From assembly GCA_033857955.1 (NCBI GenBank), contig JAWVCW010000038.1:109956-173955 (forward strand): 64,000 nt of DNA, given 5' to 3'. Positions within the stretch are counted from its first letter, which is position 1. Every line of letters starts with the position of its first letter. Below the pieces are notes generated by a model that had not been told where the DNA came from, did not search any database, and saw nothing but the letters and a program-made list of their open reading frames with translations. A program made the translations under genes and the position numbers. Origin of the DNA: Gaiellasilicea sp033857955. GTDB taxonomy: Bacteria; Actinomycetota; Thermoleophilia; Gaiellales; Gaiellaceae. Below, one piece after another: positions 17,281-24,177 of the stretch.

Positions 17281-19001
17281 GGGACGGGCACCGAGCGCTG
17301 CTCGTACTCGACGAGATCGAGGGCGGCGGCTCCGGCCGGGATCATCGGGAAGCAGTGCTCAGCCGGATCGACGCGGCAGTCGACCACCGCCGTGCGGCCG
17401 CAGGCCATCGCCTCGGCGAGCGTCGCCTCCAGCTCGTCCTCGGTCTCGGCCCGAAGGCCGACGGCGCCGTAGGCCTCCGCGAGCTTCACGTAGTCCGGTG
17501 AGTCCTGTGCCAGGCGGACCTGGGAGAAGCGCTCCTCGAAGAACATGTCCTGCCACTGTCGCACCATGCCGAGGTAGCCATTGTTGACGATCACGACGAC
17601 GATCGGCAGGTCCTCGGTCACCGAGGTGGCCAGCTCCTGCGAGGTCATCTGGAAGCAGCCGTCGCCGTCGATGCAGACCACGGTAGCGTCCGGGCGCGCG
17701 GCCTTCGCGCCGACCGCCGCCGGCAGGCCGTAGCCCATCGTGCCGAGGCCGCCCGAGGTGATGAAGCTGCGCGGACGGTCGCAGAGCAGGTACTGCATGG
17801 CCCACATCTGGTGCTGGCCGACCCCGGTCGTCCAGATCACGTCGTCGCGCCCGCTCGTCTGCGCCTGCAGCGTCTCGAGCACGCGCTGCGGCTTGAGCAT
17901 GTCGCCGTCGTCGCCGTAGCGAAGTGGGAACTCCTCGCGCCAGCCGGCGAGCTGAGCGAGCCAGGGCCCGGTCTGCGAGCGAACGCCCTTGTCCTTCAGC
18001 GCCTCGAACGCGTTCGCGAGCTCCGCGAGGATTTGCTTCAGAGGTCCGACGACGGGGATCTCCGCGCGTCGCAGCTTCCCGATCTCGGCGGCGTCGACGT
18101 CGAGGTGGACGACCGTCGCGCCCGGCGCGAACGCCGAGAGCTTGCCCGTCACGCGGTCGTCGAAGCGCGCCCCGACGGCCACGAGCACGTCGCATTTGTT
18201 CATCGCCCAGTTCGACCACTTCGCGCCGTGCATGCCCGGCCAGCCGAAGTGCAGCTCGTGCGTCTCCGGGAACGAGCTCTTCGCCATGAGCGTGGTCACG
18301 ACGGGTAGCTGCCACAGCTCTGCGAGCCGGCGAAGCTCGTCGCAGGCCTCTGCGTTGATCGTGCCGCCGCCGACGTAGAGCACGGGCCGCTGCGCATCGG
18401 CGATCGCCTGTGCCGCGGCCCGCACCTGCTTCGTGTTCACGCTCGCCGCGGGGCGCCAGCCCGGCAGATCGATCTCGTCCGGGTAGCTGAAGTCGAACTC
18501 CGCCTCCTGGATGTCGCGCGGGATGTCCACGAGGACCGGGCCGCAACGCCCTGTGCTGGCGACGTGGAACGCAGCCTTGATCGCGTGCGGCAGCTCGTCC
18601 ACGTCCTGCACGAGCCACGAGTGCTTGACGATCGGAATCGTGATCCCGGTGATGTCGCACTCCTGGAAGGCGTCGGTGCCGATCAGGTGCGAGCGCACCT
18701 GCCCCGTCACGCAGACGAGCGGCGTCGAGTCCATCCAGGCGTCCGCGATCGGAGTCACGAGGTTCGTGGCCCCCGGCCCTGAGGTGGCGAAGGCAACCCC
18801 GACTCGGCCCGACGCGCGTGCGAAGCCCTGGGCCATGTGGCCCGCACCCTGCTCGTGGCGGGCGAGCACGTGGCGGATCGTGGTGCCGCGCGCGAGCGCG
18901 TCGTAGGTGGGAAGGATCGCGCCGCCCGGGATGCCGAACACCGTGTCGACGCCCTCCGCCTCGAGCGAGCGCAGCAGAGCGTCGGCGCCGTTCATGCGCA
19001 T
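17277..19001 (-). CDS. ilvB: Acetolactate synthase large subunit
   Basis: IlvB is the thiamine-diphosphate enzyme that starts branched-chain synthesis by condensing pyruvate with pyruvate or 2-oxobutyrate. The 574-residue protein shows VFGIPGGAILPTYDAL, the catalytic glutamate in LARHEQGAGHMAQG, FATSGPGATNLVTPIADAWMDS, the ThDP/Mg motif GDGCFQMTSQELATSV with NNGYLGMVRQWQ, and the FAD-domain segment VALGARFDDRVTG-like VAVGARFDDRVTGKL. Two in-frame ATG codons lie at 19001 and 18995; the first is used here. The start is adjacent to the stop of the LeuB-like gene. The small subunit follows with an overlap. Confidence 0.96.
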   Translation of the reverse strand: MRMNGADALLRSLEAEGVDTVFGIPGGAILPTYDALARGTTIRHVLARHEQGAGHMAQGFARASGRVGVAFATSGPGATNLVTPIADAWMDSTPLVCVTGQVRSHLIGTDAFQECDITGITIPIVKHSWLVQDVDELPHAIKAAFHVASTGRCGPVLVDIPRDIQEAEFDFSYPDEIDLPGWRPAASVNTKQVRAAAQAIADAQRPVLYVGGGTINAEACDELRRLAELWQLPVVTTLMAKSSFPETHELHFGWPGMHGAKWSNWAMNKCDVLVAVGARFDDRVTGKLSAFAPGATVVHLDVDAAEIGKLRRAEIPVVGPLKQILAELANAFEALKDKGVRSQTGPWLAQLAGWREEFPLRYGDDGDMLKPQRVLETLQAQTSGRDDVIWTTGVGQHQMWAMQYLLCDRPRSFITSGGLGTMGYGLPAAVGAKAARPDATVVCIDGDGCFQMTSQELATSVTEDLPIVVVIVNNGYLGMVRQWQDMFFEERFSQVRLAQDSPDYVKLAEAYGAVGLRAETEDELEATLAEAMACGRTAVVDCRVDPAEHCFPMIPAGAAALDLVEYEQRSVPVP

Positions 19002-19916
19002 CTAGACCGCCTCCGTGAGGAACTCGGCATTCGAGTGCGACTGCGGCAGCTGAGCGAGCACGGCGTCGGTCAGCTCGCTGCTCATCGAGACCGTGCCGGC
19101 GGCGCGCCGCGGACGGTTTCCGCGCACGTACGAGACCGCGGAGGAGAGCGTTGCCGCGGCGCCCCGCTCGCCGAGGCCCTCGCCGAGCATCAATGCGGCG
19201 GCGAGCAGCATCGAGCTTGGATCGGCGACGCCCTGGCCCGCGATGTCGACGGCGGCTCCGTGGCTCGGTCCGAAGATGCCCGGCCCGTTCTCGGCCAGCC
19301 TGCCCCAGGCCAGCACCCGCCGGGGGTCGAGGCACCAGCCGACCTCGGCCAGGGGGACGAGCAGCGGCTCGGCGCAGAGGACGACGTCGAAGAAGTCCGG
19401 GCTCGACACGAGTGCTCGAATCGCGCGGCGCGTGGAGAGTCGCGTGACCTCCAGGCCGTGGTCGCGTCCGGAAGCGGCGGCCGCCTCGAATTCCCAGCCG
19501 TCGTCGCTGCCGACGAACGAGAGATGGCCTCGGCTCGAGCGCGCCGTCGCAATCGCACGCTCGAGTGTCCATTCCCACGCGTCGGAGCCGAGCGGCGCGA
19601 AGATCGTGACCGCGGCCGCCCGCAGCCGGATGCGCATCACGGCGGCCCGAAGGTCGAGCTCCCCGGCCAGCGCCTGCAGGAGCGTCTGGTCGATGGTCGC
19701 GGCGAGAATCGCATCCGCGGCGAGCGCGGCATGGCGCGACGCGAGCGGGAACGGGTGACCGACCCGCATGGTGGCGTCCGCGCCGAACGGAACGTGCTCC
19801 TCCTCGAGCGCGAAGCCGTGCATCCGCGCAGCGGCGCTCATGCCGCGGCTCGCCTGGGCCATCACCTCGGGCCCGATCCCGTCACCCGCGAGACAGGCGA
19901 TCGAATAGGCATTCAC
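19002..19916 (-). CDS. Degenerate isopropylmalate/isocitrate dehydrogenase-like protein
   Basis: The 304-residue product begins like LeuB (SIACLAGDGIGPEVM) and ends like it (GIFGPSHGAAVDIAGQGVADPSSMLLAAALML), so the fold is the beta-decarboxylating dehydrogenase family. The catalytic middle is altered. The YANLRP arginine region, the catalytic tyrosine loop (ELVGGLY), the VDKANVL lysine and the TENMFGDILSD metal-binding motif are not recognisable, and the protein is about 30-50 residues short. A full LeuB is encoded at 5173. This copy sits between leuA1 and ilvB, overlapping the leuA1 stop by 4 nt (GTG start). It may be a regulatory pseudo-enzyme or have a new activity. Coding quality remains good. 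Confidence 0.75.
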   Translation of the reverse strand: MNAYSIACLAGDGIGPEVMAQASRGMSAAARMHGFALEEEHVPFGADATMRVGHPFPLASRHAALAADAILAATIDQTLLQALAGELDLRAAVMRIRLRAAAVTIFAPLGSDAWEWTLERAIATARSSRGHLSFVGSDDGWEFEAAAASGRDHGLEVTRLSTRRAIRALVSSPDFFDVVLCAEPLLVPLAEVGWCLDPRRVLAWGRLAENGPGIFGPSHGAAVDIAGQGVADPSSMLLAAALMLGEGLGERGAAATLSSAVSYVRGNRPRRAAGTVSMSSELTDAVLAQLPQSHSNAEFLTEAV

Positions 19917-21061
19917 GACAACGTCACCTCCTGCAGTAGCTCGTGGATGGAGACGGCCCCGCCCTGGTCGGCGCGGGCCTTGAAGAGTGCGAACGCCTCC
20001 ACGAGTTCGTCCTCGTCGAGGGTCAGTCCTGCGCCGACGCAGGCGTGGGAGAAGGCATGGCGGCCCGAATGCTTGCCGATCGGCAGCGTCATCGTCAGGC
20101 CGAGCTCGCCCGGGTCGATGATCTGGTAGGTCGCGACGTCCTTGAGCAGGCCGTCCTGATGGATGCCGGCCTCGTGTGCGAAGGCGTTCGCGCCCACGAT
20201 GGCCTTGTTGGGCGGCACCGGGTAGCTCGTGAGCCGCTCGACGAGGCGCGAGGCGGGGCCGATCTGCGACACGTCGATGTCGGTATGGGCGTGCAGGGCG
20301 TCTCCGCGAACGCGTATCGCCATCACGATCTCTTCGAGTGAGGCGTTGCCGGCGCGCTCGCCGACGCCGTTCACCGTGCACTCGAGCTGGTGCACGCCGG
20401 CGTCGAGCGCGGCGAGCGAGTTCGCCACCGCCAGCCCGAGGTCGTCGTGGCAGTGGGCCGAGAGCGCAACCCCCTCCAGCTCGGGGCACAGTGCGCGCAC
20501 GTTTTGGATGAACGACGAATACTCGGCCGGCAGCATGTAGCCGACGGTGTCCGGGAGGTTGATCGTGGTCGCGCCGGCCTCGACCGCGGCACGGCAGACG
20601 GTGGCGACGAATTGCGGATCGGAGCGCGTCGCGTCCTCGCAGGAGAATTCGACCTCGTCCACGCTCGCGCAGGCGCGGACAACCGAGGACGACGCGGCGG
20701 CGACGACCTCCTCGGGTCGAAGGCGAAGCTTCTTCTCCATGTGCAGCGCGCTGGTCGCCAGAAAGATGTGGATGCGCGAGCGGGGAGCGTCCGCGAGCGC
20801 GGCGGCTGCGGCGTCGATGTCGGTGTCGCTCGCGCGGCAGAGCGAGGCAACGGTGACGCGCTTTGCCGCGTGCGCGACGGCGCGCACGCCTTCGAAGTCG
20901 CCCGGTGACGAGGCGGCGAAGCCGGCCTCGATCACGTCGACGCCGAGCCGCTCGAGCTGCTCGCCGATCTCCACCTTCTCGTCCGGCTGCAGGGCGATTC
21001 CCGGCGCCTGCTCGCCGTCTCGAAGCGTCGTGTCGAAGATCATGATCCTGCGAGAGCTCAA
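19913..21061 (-). CDS. leuA: 2-isopropylmalate synthase, type 1, without regulatory domain
   Basis: The 382-residue protein is the catalytic TIM barrel plus linker of the LeuA/homocitrate/citramalate synthase family. MIFDTTLRDGEQAPG, VEFSCEDATRSD, TTINLPDTVGY, SAHCHDDLGLAVANSLAAL and ECTVNGVGERAGNASLEEIVMAI match type 1 LeuA. The C-terminal LeuA allosteric domain is missing, so leucine feedback on the enzyme is unlikely. The TTG start at 21061 follows a strong RBS (AAGGAGG). The gene heads the ilv-hom-thr operon and is preceded by a leader ORF. Because a full-length LeuA exists at 59687, citramalate synthase is an alternative role: it would feed isoleucine, which fits this operon. Confidence 0.88.
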   Translation of the reverse strand: MSSRRIMIFDTTLRDGEQAPGIALQPDEKVEIGEQLERLGVDVIEAGFAASSPGDFEGVRAVAHAAKRVTVASLCRASDTDIDAAAAALADAPRSRIHIFLATSALHMEKKLRLRPEEVVAAASSSVVRACASVDEVEFSCEDATRSDPQFVATVCRAAVEAGATTINLPDTVGYMLPAEYSSFIQNVRALCPELEGVALSAHCHDDLGLAVANSLAALDAGVHQLECTVNGVGERAGNASLEEIVMAIRVRGDALHAHTDIDVSQIGPASRLVERLTSYPVPPNKAIVGANAFAHEAGIHQDGLLKDVATYQIIDPGELGLTMTLPIGKHSGRHAFSHACVGAGLTLDEDELVEAFALFKARADQGGAVSIHELLQEVTLS

Positions 21062-21067
21062 CCTTTT

Positions 21068-21178
21068 TCCTCCTTGACTCGCCCACTGCCTGCGGGCGCA
21101 CCTATGGCGTCTGATGTAGGCGTATGCGCCTTGCAGCGCGTGGTCGCTACTCCCCCTAGAGGGGGAGAATCAGGAGGA
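21068..21178 (-). promoter_or_regulatory. Anti-Shine-Dalgarno pairing in the leuA1 leader
   Basis: On the transcript, UCCUCCU within the leader-peptide Val-Leu-Leu codons (21172-21178) is complementary to AGGAGGA of the leuA1 Shine-Dalgarno (21068-21074). Pairing would hide the RBS, and a ribosome stalled on those codons would expose it. The same layout occurs at the other leuA. Confidence 0.55.
21150..21167 (-). promoter_or_regulatory. Hairpin at the end of the leuA1 leader ORF
   Basis: CTCCCCC (21150-21156) and GGGGGAG (21161-21167) form a 7-bp stem with a 4-nt loop that spans the last leader codons and the TAG stop. No T-run follows, so it is more likely a pausing or regulatory hairpin than a full terminator. 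Confidence 0.5.
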
Positions 21179-21248
21179 CGAGACCGATCGACCCGGACGG
21201 GGATGTTGAGGCGCCGCAAAGGCGTGTGGTCCGGGATACGTTCGGCAT
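21156..21248 (-). CDS. Branched-chain amino acid leader peptide
   Basis: This 30-codon ORF runs from ATG at 21248 to TAG at 21156 and ends in IGLVLLILPL: eight of the last ten codons are Ile, Val or Leu. It lies about 95 nt before leuA1, the first gene of the ilv-leu-thr operon. That is the classic composition of an attenuator peptide sensing charged Ile, Val and Leu tRNAs. The ATG lies 11 nt after a candidate -10 box, so the 5' UTR is very short. The 20 N-terminal residues are not conserved in any pattern I recognise. Confidence 0.72.
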   Translation of the reverse strand: MPNVSRTTRLCGASTSPSGSIGLVLLILPL

Positions 21249-21259
21249 CGGTACGCCAC

Positions 21260-21289
21260 AGTCTGCTGGCAACGCTTTACCTTGTCAAG
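21260..21289 (-). promoter_or_regulatory. Candidate promoter of the leuA1-ilv operon
   Basis: A consensus -35 TTGACA (21284-21289, minus strand) is followed after 18 nt by CAGACT (21260-21265) as a weak -10. Transcription would begin just before the leader ATG at 21248. The GTAAAG motif shared with other sites lies in the spacer. Confidence 0.5.
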
Positions 21290-21291
21290 TC

Positions 21292-21308
21292 GCTGTAGCT
21301 CATACAGC
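21292..21308. promoter_or_regulatory. Palindromic operator candidate GCTGTA-N5-TACAGC
   Basis: A perfect 6-bp inverted repeat (21292-21297 and 21303-21308) with a 5-nt spacer lies directly upstream of the leuA1 -35 box and about 150 bp before the divergent HxlR-type regulator. Its place and symmetry suit a dimeric winged-helix regulator. The regulator bound is unknown. Confidence 0.45.
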
Positions 21309-21351
21309 TTTGCCGCGAACCGCCCGAAGAGCGAGGTTTCCCGGCCTGGAC

Positions 21352-21379
21352 TTGCGGTAACCTTGCCGAGGAGTAAAGT
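21352..21379 (+). promoter_or_regulatory. Possible promoter for the HxlR regulator
   Basis: TTGCGG (21352-21357) and TAAAGT (21374-21379) are separated by 16 nt on the plus strand and lie about 80 nt before the regulator ATG at 21457. The match is moderate. The rest of the 395-bp gap between leuA1 and the regulator holds the leader ORF, its hairpin and the palindrome described separately. Confidence 0.3.
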
Positions 21380-21456
21380 CGCTTCTAGAGGTACATCGTG
21401 ACTTTCCGGCGACGCGAATCCCCGCCCGCCGGTTCACATGGAGGGCAACACACGGG

Positions 21457-21828
21457 ATGAAGACACAGCAGCTCGAGGACGTCGACTTCGCGCGCAGCGC
21501 GGTCTCGTCCACAGGCGAGATCGTCGCGGCGAAGTGGACGCCTCTGCTCATCCACGAGCTCGGTGGCGGCACCCGTCGGTTCCGGGAGCTCGAACGCGTC
21601 TGCGAGGGAATGAGCACGAGAACGCTCGCCGACCGTCTGCGGACGCTCGAGCAGGCCGGCGTCGTCGCCAGGCACAGCTATCCCGAGTCTCCTCCGCGCG
21701 TCGAGTACCAGCTGACCGAAAAAGGGCGGGCCCTGCTGCCGATCATCCGCGAGATGCGGAAGTTCGGCACGAACTGGCTCGTTCCCGGCGCCTCCCGCGG
21801 CGCAGCGCGTAGTTCTCACACCGCCTAG
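21457..21828 (+). CDS. HxlR-family winged-helix transcriptional regulator
   Basis: The 123-residue protein has the HxlR/DUF24 layout: GEIVAAKWTPLLIHELGGGTRRFRELERVCEGMSTRTLADRLRTLEQAGVV is a winged helix with the characteristic KW...L and RTL..RL..L..AG positions, followed by VEYQLTEKGRALLPII. It binds DNA as a dimer; several members sense aldehydes or redox state through a cysteine, and one cysteine (in ERVCEG) is present here. The gene is divergent from the leuA1-ilv operon, with a palindrome in between, so it may regulate itself and that operon. Its stop overlaps the stop of the convergent thrC-like gene. Confidence 0.88.
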   Translation: MKTQQLEDVDFARSAVSSTGEIVAAKWTPLLIHELGGGTRRFRELERVCEGMSTRTLADRLRTLEQAGVVARHSYPESPPRVEYQLTEKGRALLPIIREMRKFGTNWLVPGASRGAARSSHTA

Positions 21829-23015
21829 AAACGCTCGCCGCGGCCGACGCCGAGGGCCGCCAGGAAGTCGTCTGCGTCCGCCTCGATCTGGCGGGCGGGG
21901 TACTCCGAATCGACGCTGGTCGGCTTCGTGCCGCTGCCGGAGACGACCAGCACGACGCGCTCACCCGAGGCGATCGCCCCCGAGCGGACCAGCTCGACGA
22001 GCGTGCCGAACGCGACGCCGCCGGCCAGATCGGCGAGGACGCCCGAGTTCTCGGCCAGCAGCTCTCTGCTCGACTCGATCAACTCCTCGGGGAGAGCGGT
22101 GATCGAGCCGCCTGACATGCGGGCGGCGCCGATCGCGAGCTCGCCGTAGCTGGGATCGCCCACGGCCAGCGAGCGGGCGACCGTGTTCGGCGTTACTCGC
22201 GAGGGTGGACGCTCGTCGGCCCACGCGGCGGCGACGGGCGGGCATCCGCTCGGCTGCGCTCCGTACATCCGCGGCGGGCCGTCGACGACGAGCCCGTGGT
22301 CGGCGAGCTCGACGAAGCCCTGCGCGAGCTTCGCGAAGAGTGTCCCGGACGCGACCGGGCTGACGACCGCGTCCGGCGTCTCCCAGCCCAGCTGCTCCGC
22401 GATCTCGTACGCGATCGTCTTGATGCCCTCGACGGCGAACGCGTGCAGGTTCCCTTCCAGGAAGCCCCACGGGAACAGATGCTCGAGCTCCCGCTCGAGG
22501 CGTCGGCAATCCTCGAACGTTCCGCGAACCGTGAAGACTGTGGCGCCGTAGGTCGCGGCGGGCGGCATCGGCTCGTCCTCATCCGCCGGGCTGAGAATCA
22601 CTCCTTCGAGCCCCGCCGCCGCGCACCGAGCCGCGACGGCCGCTCCGAGGTTCCCGGTCGAGGCGCAGAAGAGCGTCTCGATCCCGAATCCCTGCGCAGC
22701 CGCCAGGGCACTCGCGGCCATTCGATCCTTGAAGGAGTGCGTCGGGTTCGCGGTCTCCAGCTTCAGGTGGACGTCGATGTCGAGCGCGGCCGAGATTCTG
22801 GGCGCCGGCACGAGCGGCGTCCGGCTCGGCATCTGCGTGTCGCGGTGGGGAAGCAGCGCGCCGTGGCTCCAGAGCGAGCTCGGGTCGTCGGGCACCGGGC
22901 GGCCGTCCCAGACGTAGCGCACGTCGAGCGGGCCCGAGCAGACGTCGCAGCTAGACGCCGGCGCGAGCGCATGCGTCGCCTCGCAGATCCTGCAGCTGAG
23001 CATCGCGCTGTTCAC
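21825..23015 (-). CDS. Threonine synthase-like PLP enzyme paired with a CysO-like carrier
   Basis: The 396-residue ThrC-family enzyme has an N-terminal zinc ribbon (C8, C11, C23, C26), the PLP lysine K96 in NPTHSFKDR, CASTGNLGAAVAARCA, and SPVASGTLFAKL. It closely resembles the SAM-regulated paralogue at 6318. Upstream on the same strand lies a gene for a ubiquitin-fold sulfur carrier, recalling M. tuberculosis CysO-CysM, where a PLP enzyme takes sulfur from a carrier thiocarboxylate. I infer a sulfur-transfer reaction on O-phosphohomoserine or O-phosphoserine rather than threonine synthesis. The GTG at 23015 follows GGAGG by 7 nt; an ATG at 23003 is an alternative. A small upstream ORF ends in GTGA overlap with this start. 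Confidence 0.87.
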   Translation of the reverse strand: MNSAMLSCRICEATHALAPASSCDVCSGPLDVRYVWDGRPVPDDPSSLWSHGALLPHRDTQMPSRTPLVPAPRISAALDIDVHLKLETANPTHSFKDRMAASALAAAQGFGIETLFCASTGNLGAAVAARCAAAGLEGVILSPADEDEPMPPAATYGATVFTVRGTFEDCRRLERELEHLFPWGFLEGNLHAFAVEGIKTIAYEIAEQLGWETPDAVVSPVASGTLFAKLAQGFVELADHGLVVDGPPRMYGAQPSGCPPVAAAWADERPPSRVTPNTVARSLAVGDPSYGELAIGAARMSGGSITALPEELIESSRELLAENSGVLADLAGGVAFGTLVELVRSGAIASGERVVLVVSGSGTKPTSVDSEYPARQIEADADDFLAALGVGRGERF

Positions 23016-23110
23016 TTACCCGCCTCCGAGAGTCGTGCTAGCCGGCGGGGCGGGTGAGGAAGGCCGGCTAGCGCAGACGCGCGCGCACGAGAATCAAGTC
23101 CTGAATGCAT
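23012..23110 (-). CDS. Possible upstream ORF coupled to the thrC-like gene
   Basis: A 32-codon ORF from ATG (23110) ends with a TGA that overlaps the GTG start of the thrC-like gene. The product is rich in Ala, Arg and Leu and looks like no known protein. It may exist only to deliver ribosomes through the hairpin region. A second ORF in another frame (23068-23130, 20 codons, GTG start) ends inside the hairpin arm and includes one Cys codon. Which of the two, if any, is translated is uncertain. Confidence 0.25.
   Translation of the reverse strand: MHSGLDSRARASALAGLPHPPRRLARLSEAGK
23037..23072 (-). promoter_or_regulatory. Structured leader of the thrC-like gene
   Basis: A perfect 10-bp inverted repeat (GCTAGCCGGC at 23037-23046, GCCGGCTAGC at 23063-23072) closes a 16-nt loop. 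On the transcript the loop segment ACCCGCC can pair with GGCGGGU just before the GTG start, so a loop-to-RBS pseudoknot is possible. A second 8-bp repeat (GCGCGCAC/GTGCGCGC) lies further 5'. I do not recognise a known riboswitch. Confidence 0.45.
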
Positions 23111-23177
23111 ACGAGCTTGTGCGCGCTCACGATGCCAAGAGAGTAGTGGCCTGCGTCGCGTTCCGCAAATCCAGGAG

Positions 23178-23450
23178 CTACTTCTCGCCGCCGGCCATCG
23201 CCGGCAGCAGGATCACCGAGCTGCCACCGACCGGCGTGTCCAACCCCTCGAGCGTGCGTACGTCGTCGCGGCCAACGTAGACGTTCACGAAGGGCGACAG
23301 ATCGCCCTGCTCGAACAGGTTGGCGCGCAGCGCGGGATAGCGCGTGATCACGTCTTCGAGCACCTGCCGCACGGTCTCGCCCTCGCCGGCCACCTCGCGT
23401 TGCCCTTCGACCTGATCGCGAAGCATGGGCGGGATCCGGACCGGTGTCAT
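23178..23450 (-). CDS. CysO/MoaD/ThiS-family ubiquitin-like sulfur carrier protein
   Basis: The 90-residue protein has the beta-grasp pattern of CysO: PPMLRDQVEGQREVAGEG, TVRQVLEDVITRYPALR, LFEQGDLSPFVNVYVGRDDVR and VILLPAMAGG. The Gly-Gly that would be adenylated and converted to a thiocarboxylate is followed by two extra residues (Glu-Lys), so the tail would need trimming, as JAMM-type proteases do for similar carriers. It starts 7 nt after hisA and precedes a ThrC-family PLP gene, a setting like CysO-CysM. No activating E1-like enzyme or protease is in the window. A molybdopterin or thiamine role is less likely from context. Confidence 0.85.
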   Translation of the reverse strand: MTPVRIPPMLRDQVEGQREVAGEGETVRQVLEDVITRYPALRANLFEQGDLSPFVNVYVGRDDVRTLEGLDTPVGGSSVILLPAMAGGEK

Positions 23451-23457
23451 CGGCGGC

Positions 23458-24177
23458 TCACTTTACTTGACACAGCGCTTCCTCAAGCGTGAAACGGTCG
23501 AGCCAGATCGCGCTCCCGGTGACCGCGCCCTCGCAGCCGAGCGCGCGGAGCGCATGGAGATCGTCGAGCGCGGCGATCCCGCCCGCCGCGATCACCGGCA
23601 GACCCGCCTCCAGGACGCTCCGCAGGAGCGGCACGTCCGGACCCGAGAGCGTTCCGTCGCGTTCCGCGCTCGTCACGAGCACCCGGCTGATGCCCGCCGT
23701 GGCGCAGCGGCGGGCGAGCTCCCCGGGCGTGAGCCGGCCCGAGCGCGTCCAGCCGTCCACCGTCACCGTGCCCTGGCGAGCGTCGATCGCCACGACCACT
23801 CCGTCGCCGAACCGGGCCGCGGCAGTGGCGAGGAACTCGACATCCAGTGCGGCGGTGCCGACGAGCACGCGCGACGCGCCGGTGGCAAGCGCATCCTGGA
23901 CCGAGTCGAGGCTGCGGTAGCCGCCGCCCACCTGTACCGGTGGCCCCACCGCCGCGACGCGTGCGACGAGGTCGAGATCGGGATCGCCCGAGAACGCGCC
24001 GTCGAGGTCGATCAGGTGGAGCCAGGAGGCGCCCTCCGCCGCAAAGCGCTCCGCCGCGGCGACCGGGTCGCCGCCCTCGACCGTCACCGCCTCGCGGCGG
24101 CCCTCGGACAGCCGAACCACGCGGCCCTCGAGAACGTCGATCGCCGGGTAGATCGTGAAGCTTTCGCGCGTTAGCAC
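23458..24177 (-). CDS. hisA: ProFAR isomerase
   Basis: HisA performs the Amadori isomerisation of ProFAR to PRFAR in histidine synthesis. The 239-residue (beta/alpha)8 protein begins FTIYPAIDVLEGRVVRLSEG with the catalytic aspartate, has LIDLDGAFSGDPD, VQVGGGYRSLDSVQ, VVAIDARQG with the second aspartate, and VIAAGGIAALDDL. The GTG start at 24177 fits a -10 box (TAGCAT) six nt upstream, so a leaderless transcript is likely. It is divergent from the rest of the his genes, and both directions start within one palindrome. Some actinobacterial HisA proteins (PriA) also act in tryptophan synthesis, which would fit a TrpR-like regulator next door. Confidence 0.94.
   Translation of the reverse strand: MLTRESFTIYPAIDVLEGRVVRLSEGRREAVTVEGGDPVAAAERFAAEGASWLHLIDLDGAFSGDPDLDLVARVAAVGPPVQVGGGYRSLDSVQDALATGASRVLVGTAALDVEFLATAAARFGDGVVVAIDARQGTVTVDGWTRSGRLTPGELARRCATAGISRVLVTSAERDGTLSGPDVPLLRSVLEAGLPVIAAGGIAALDDLHALRALGCEGAVTGSAIWLDRFTLEEALCQVK

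Noticed and set aside
23016..23177. Tested by eye as a SAM riboswitch because the neighbouring paralogue has one.
   Set aside because: None of the S-box core blocks (GAGGGA, GGCCC, GGCAACC, AGGTGC) is present in order.
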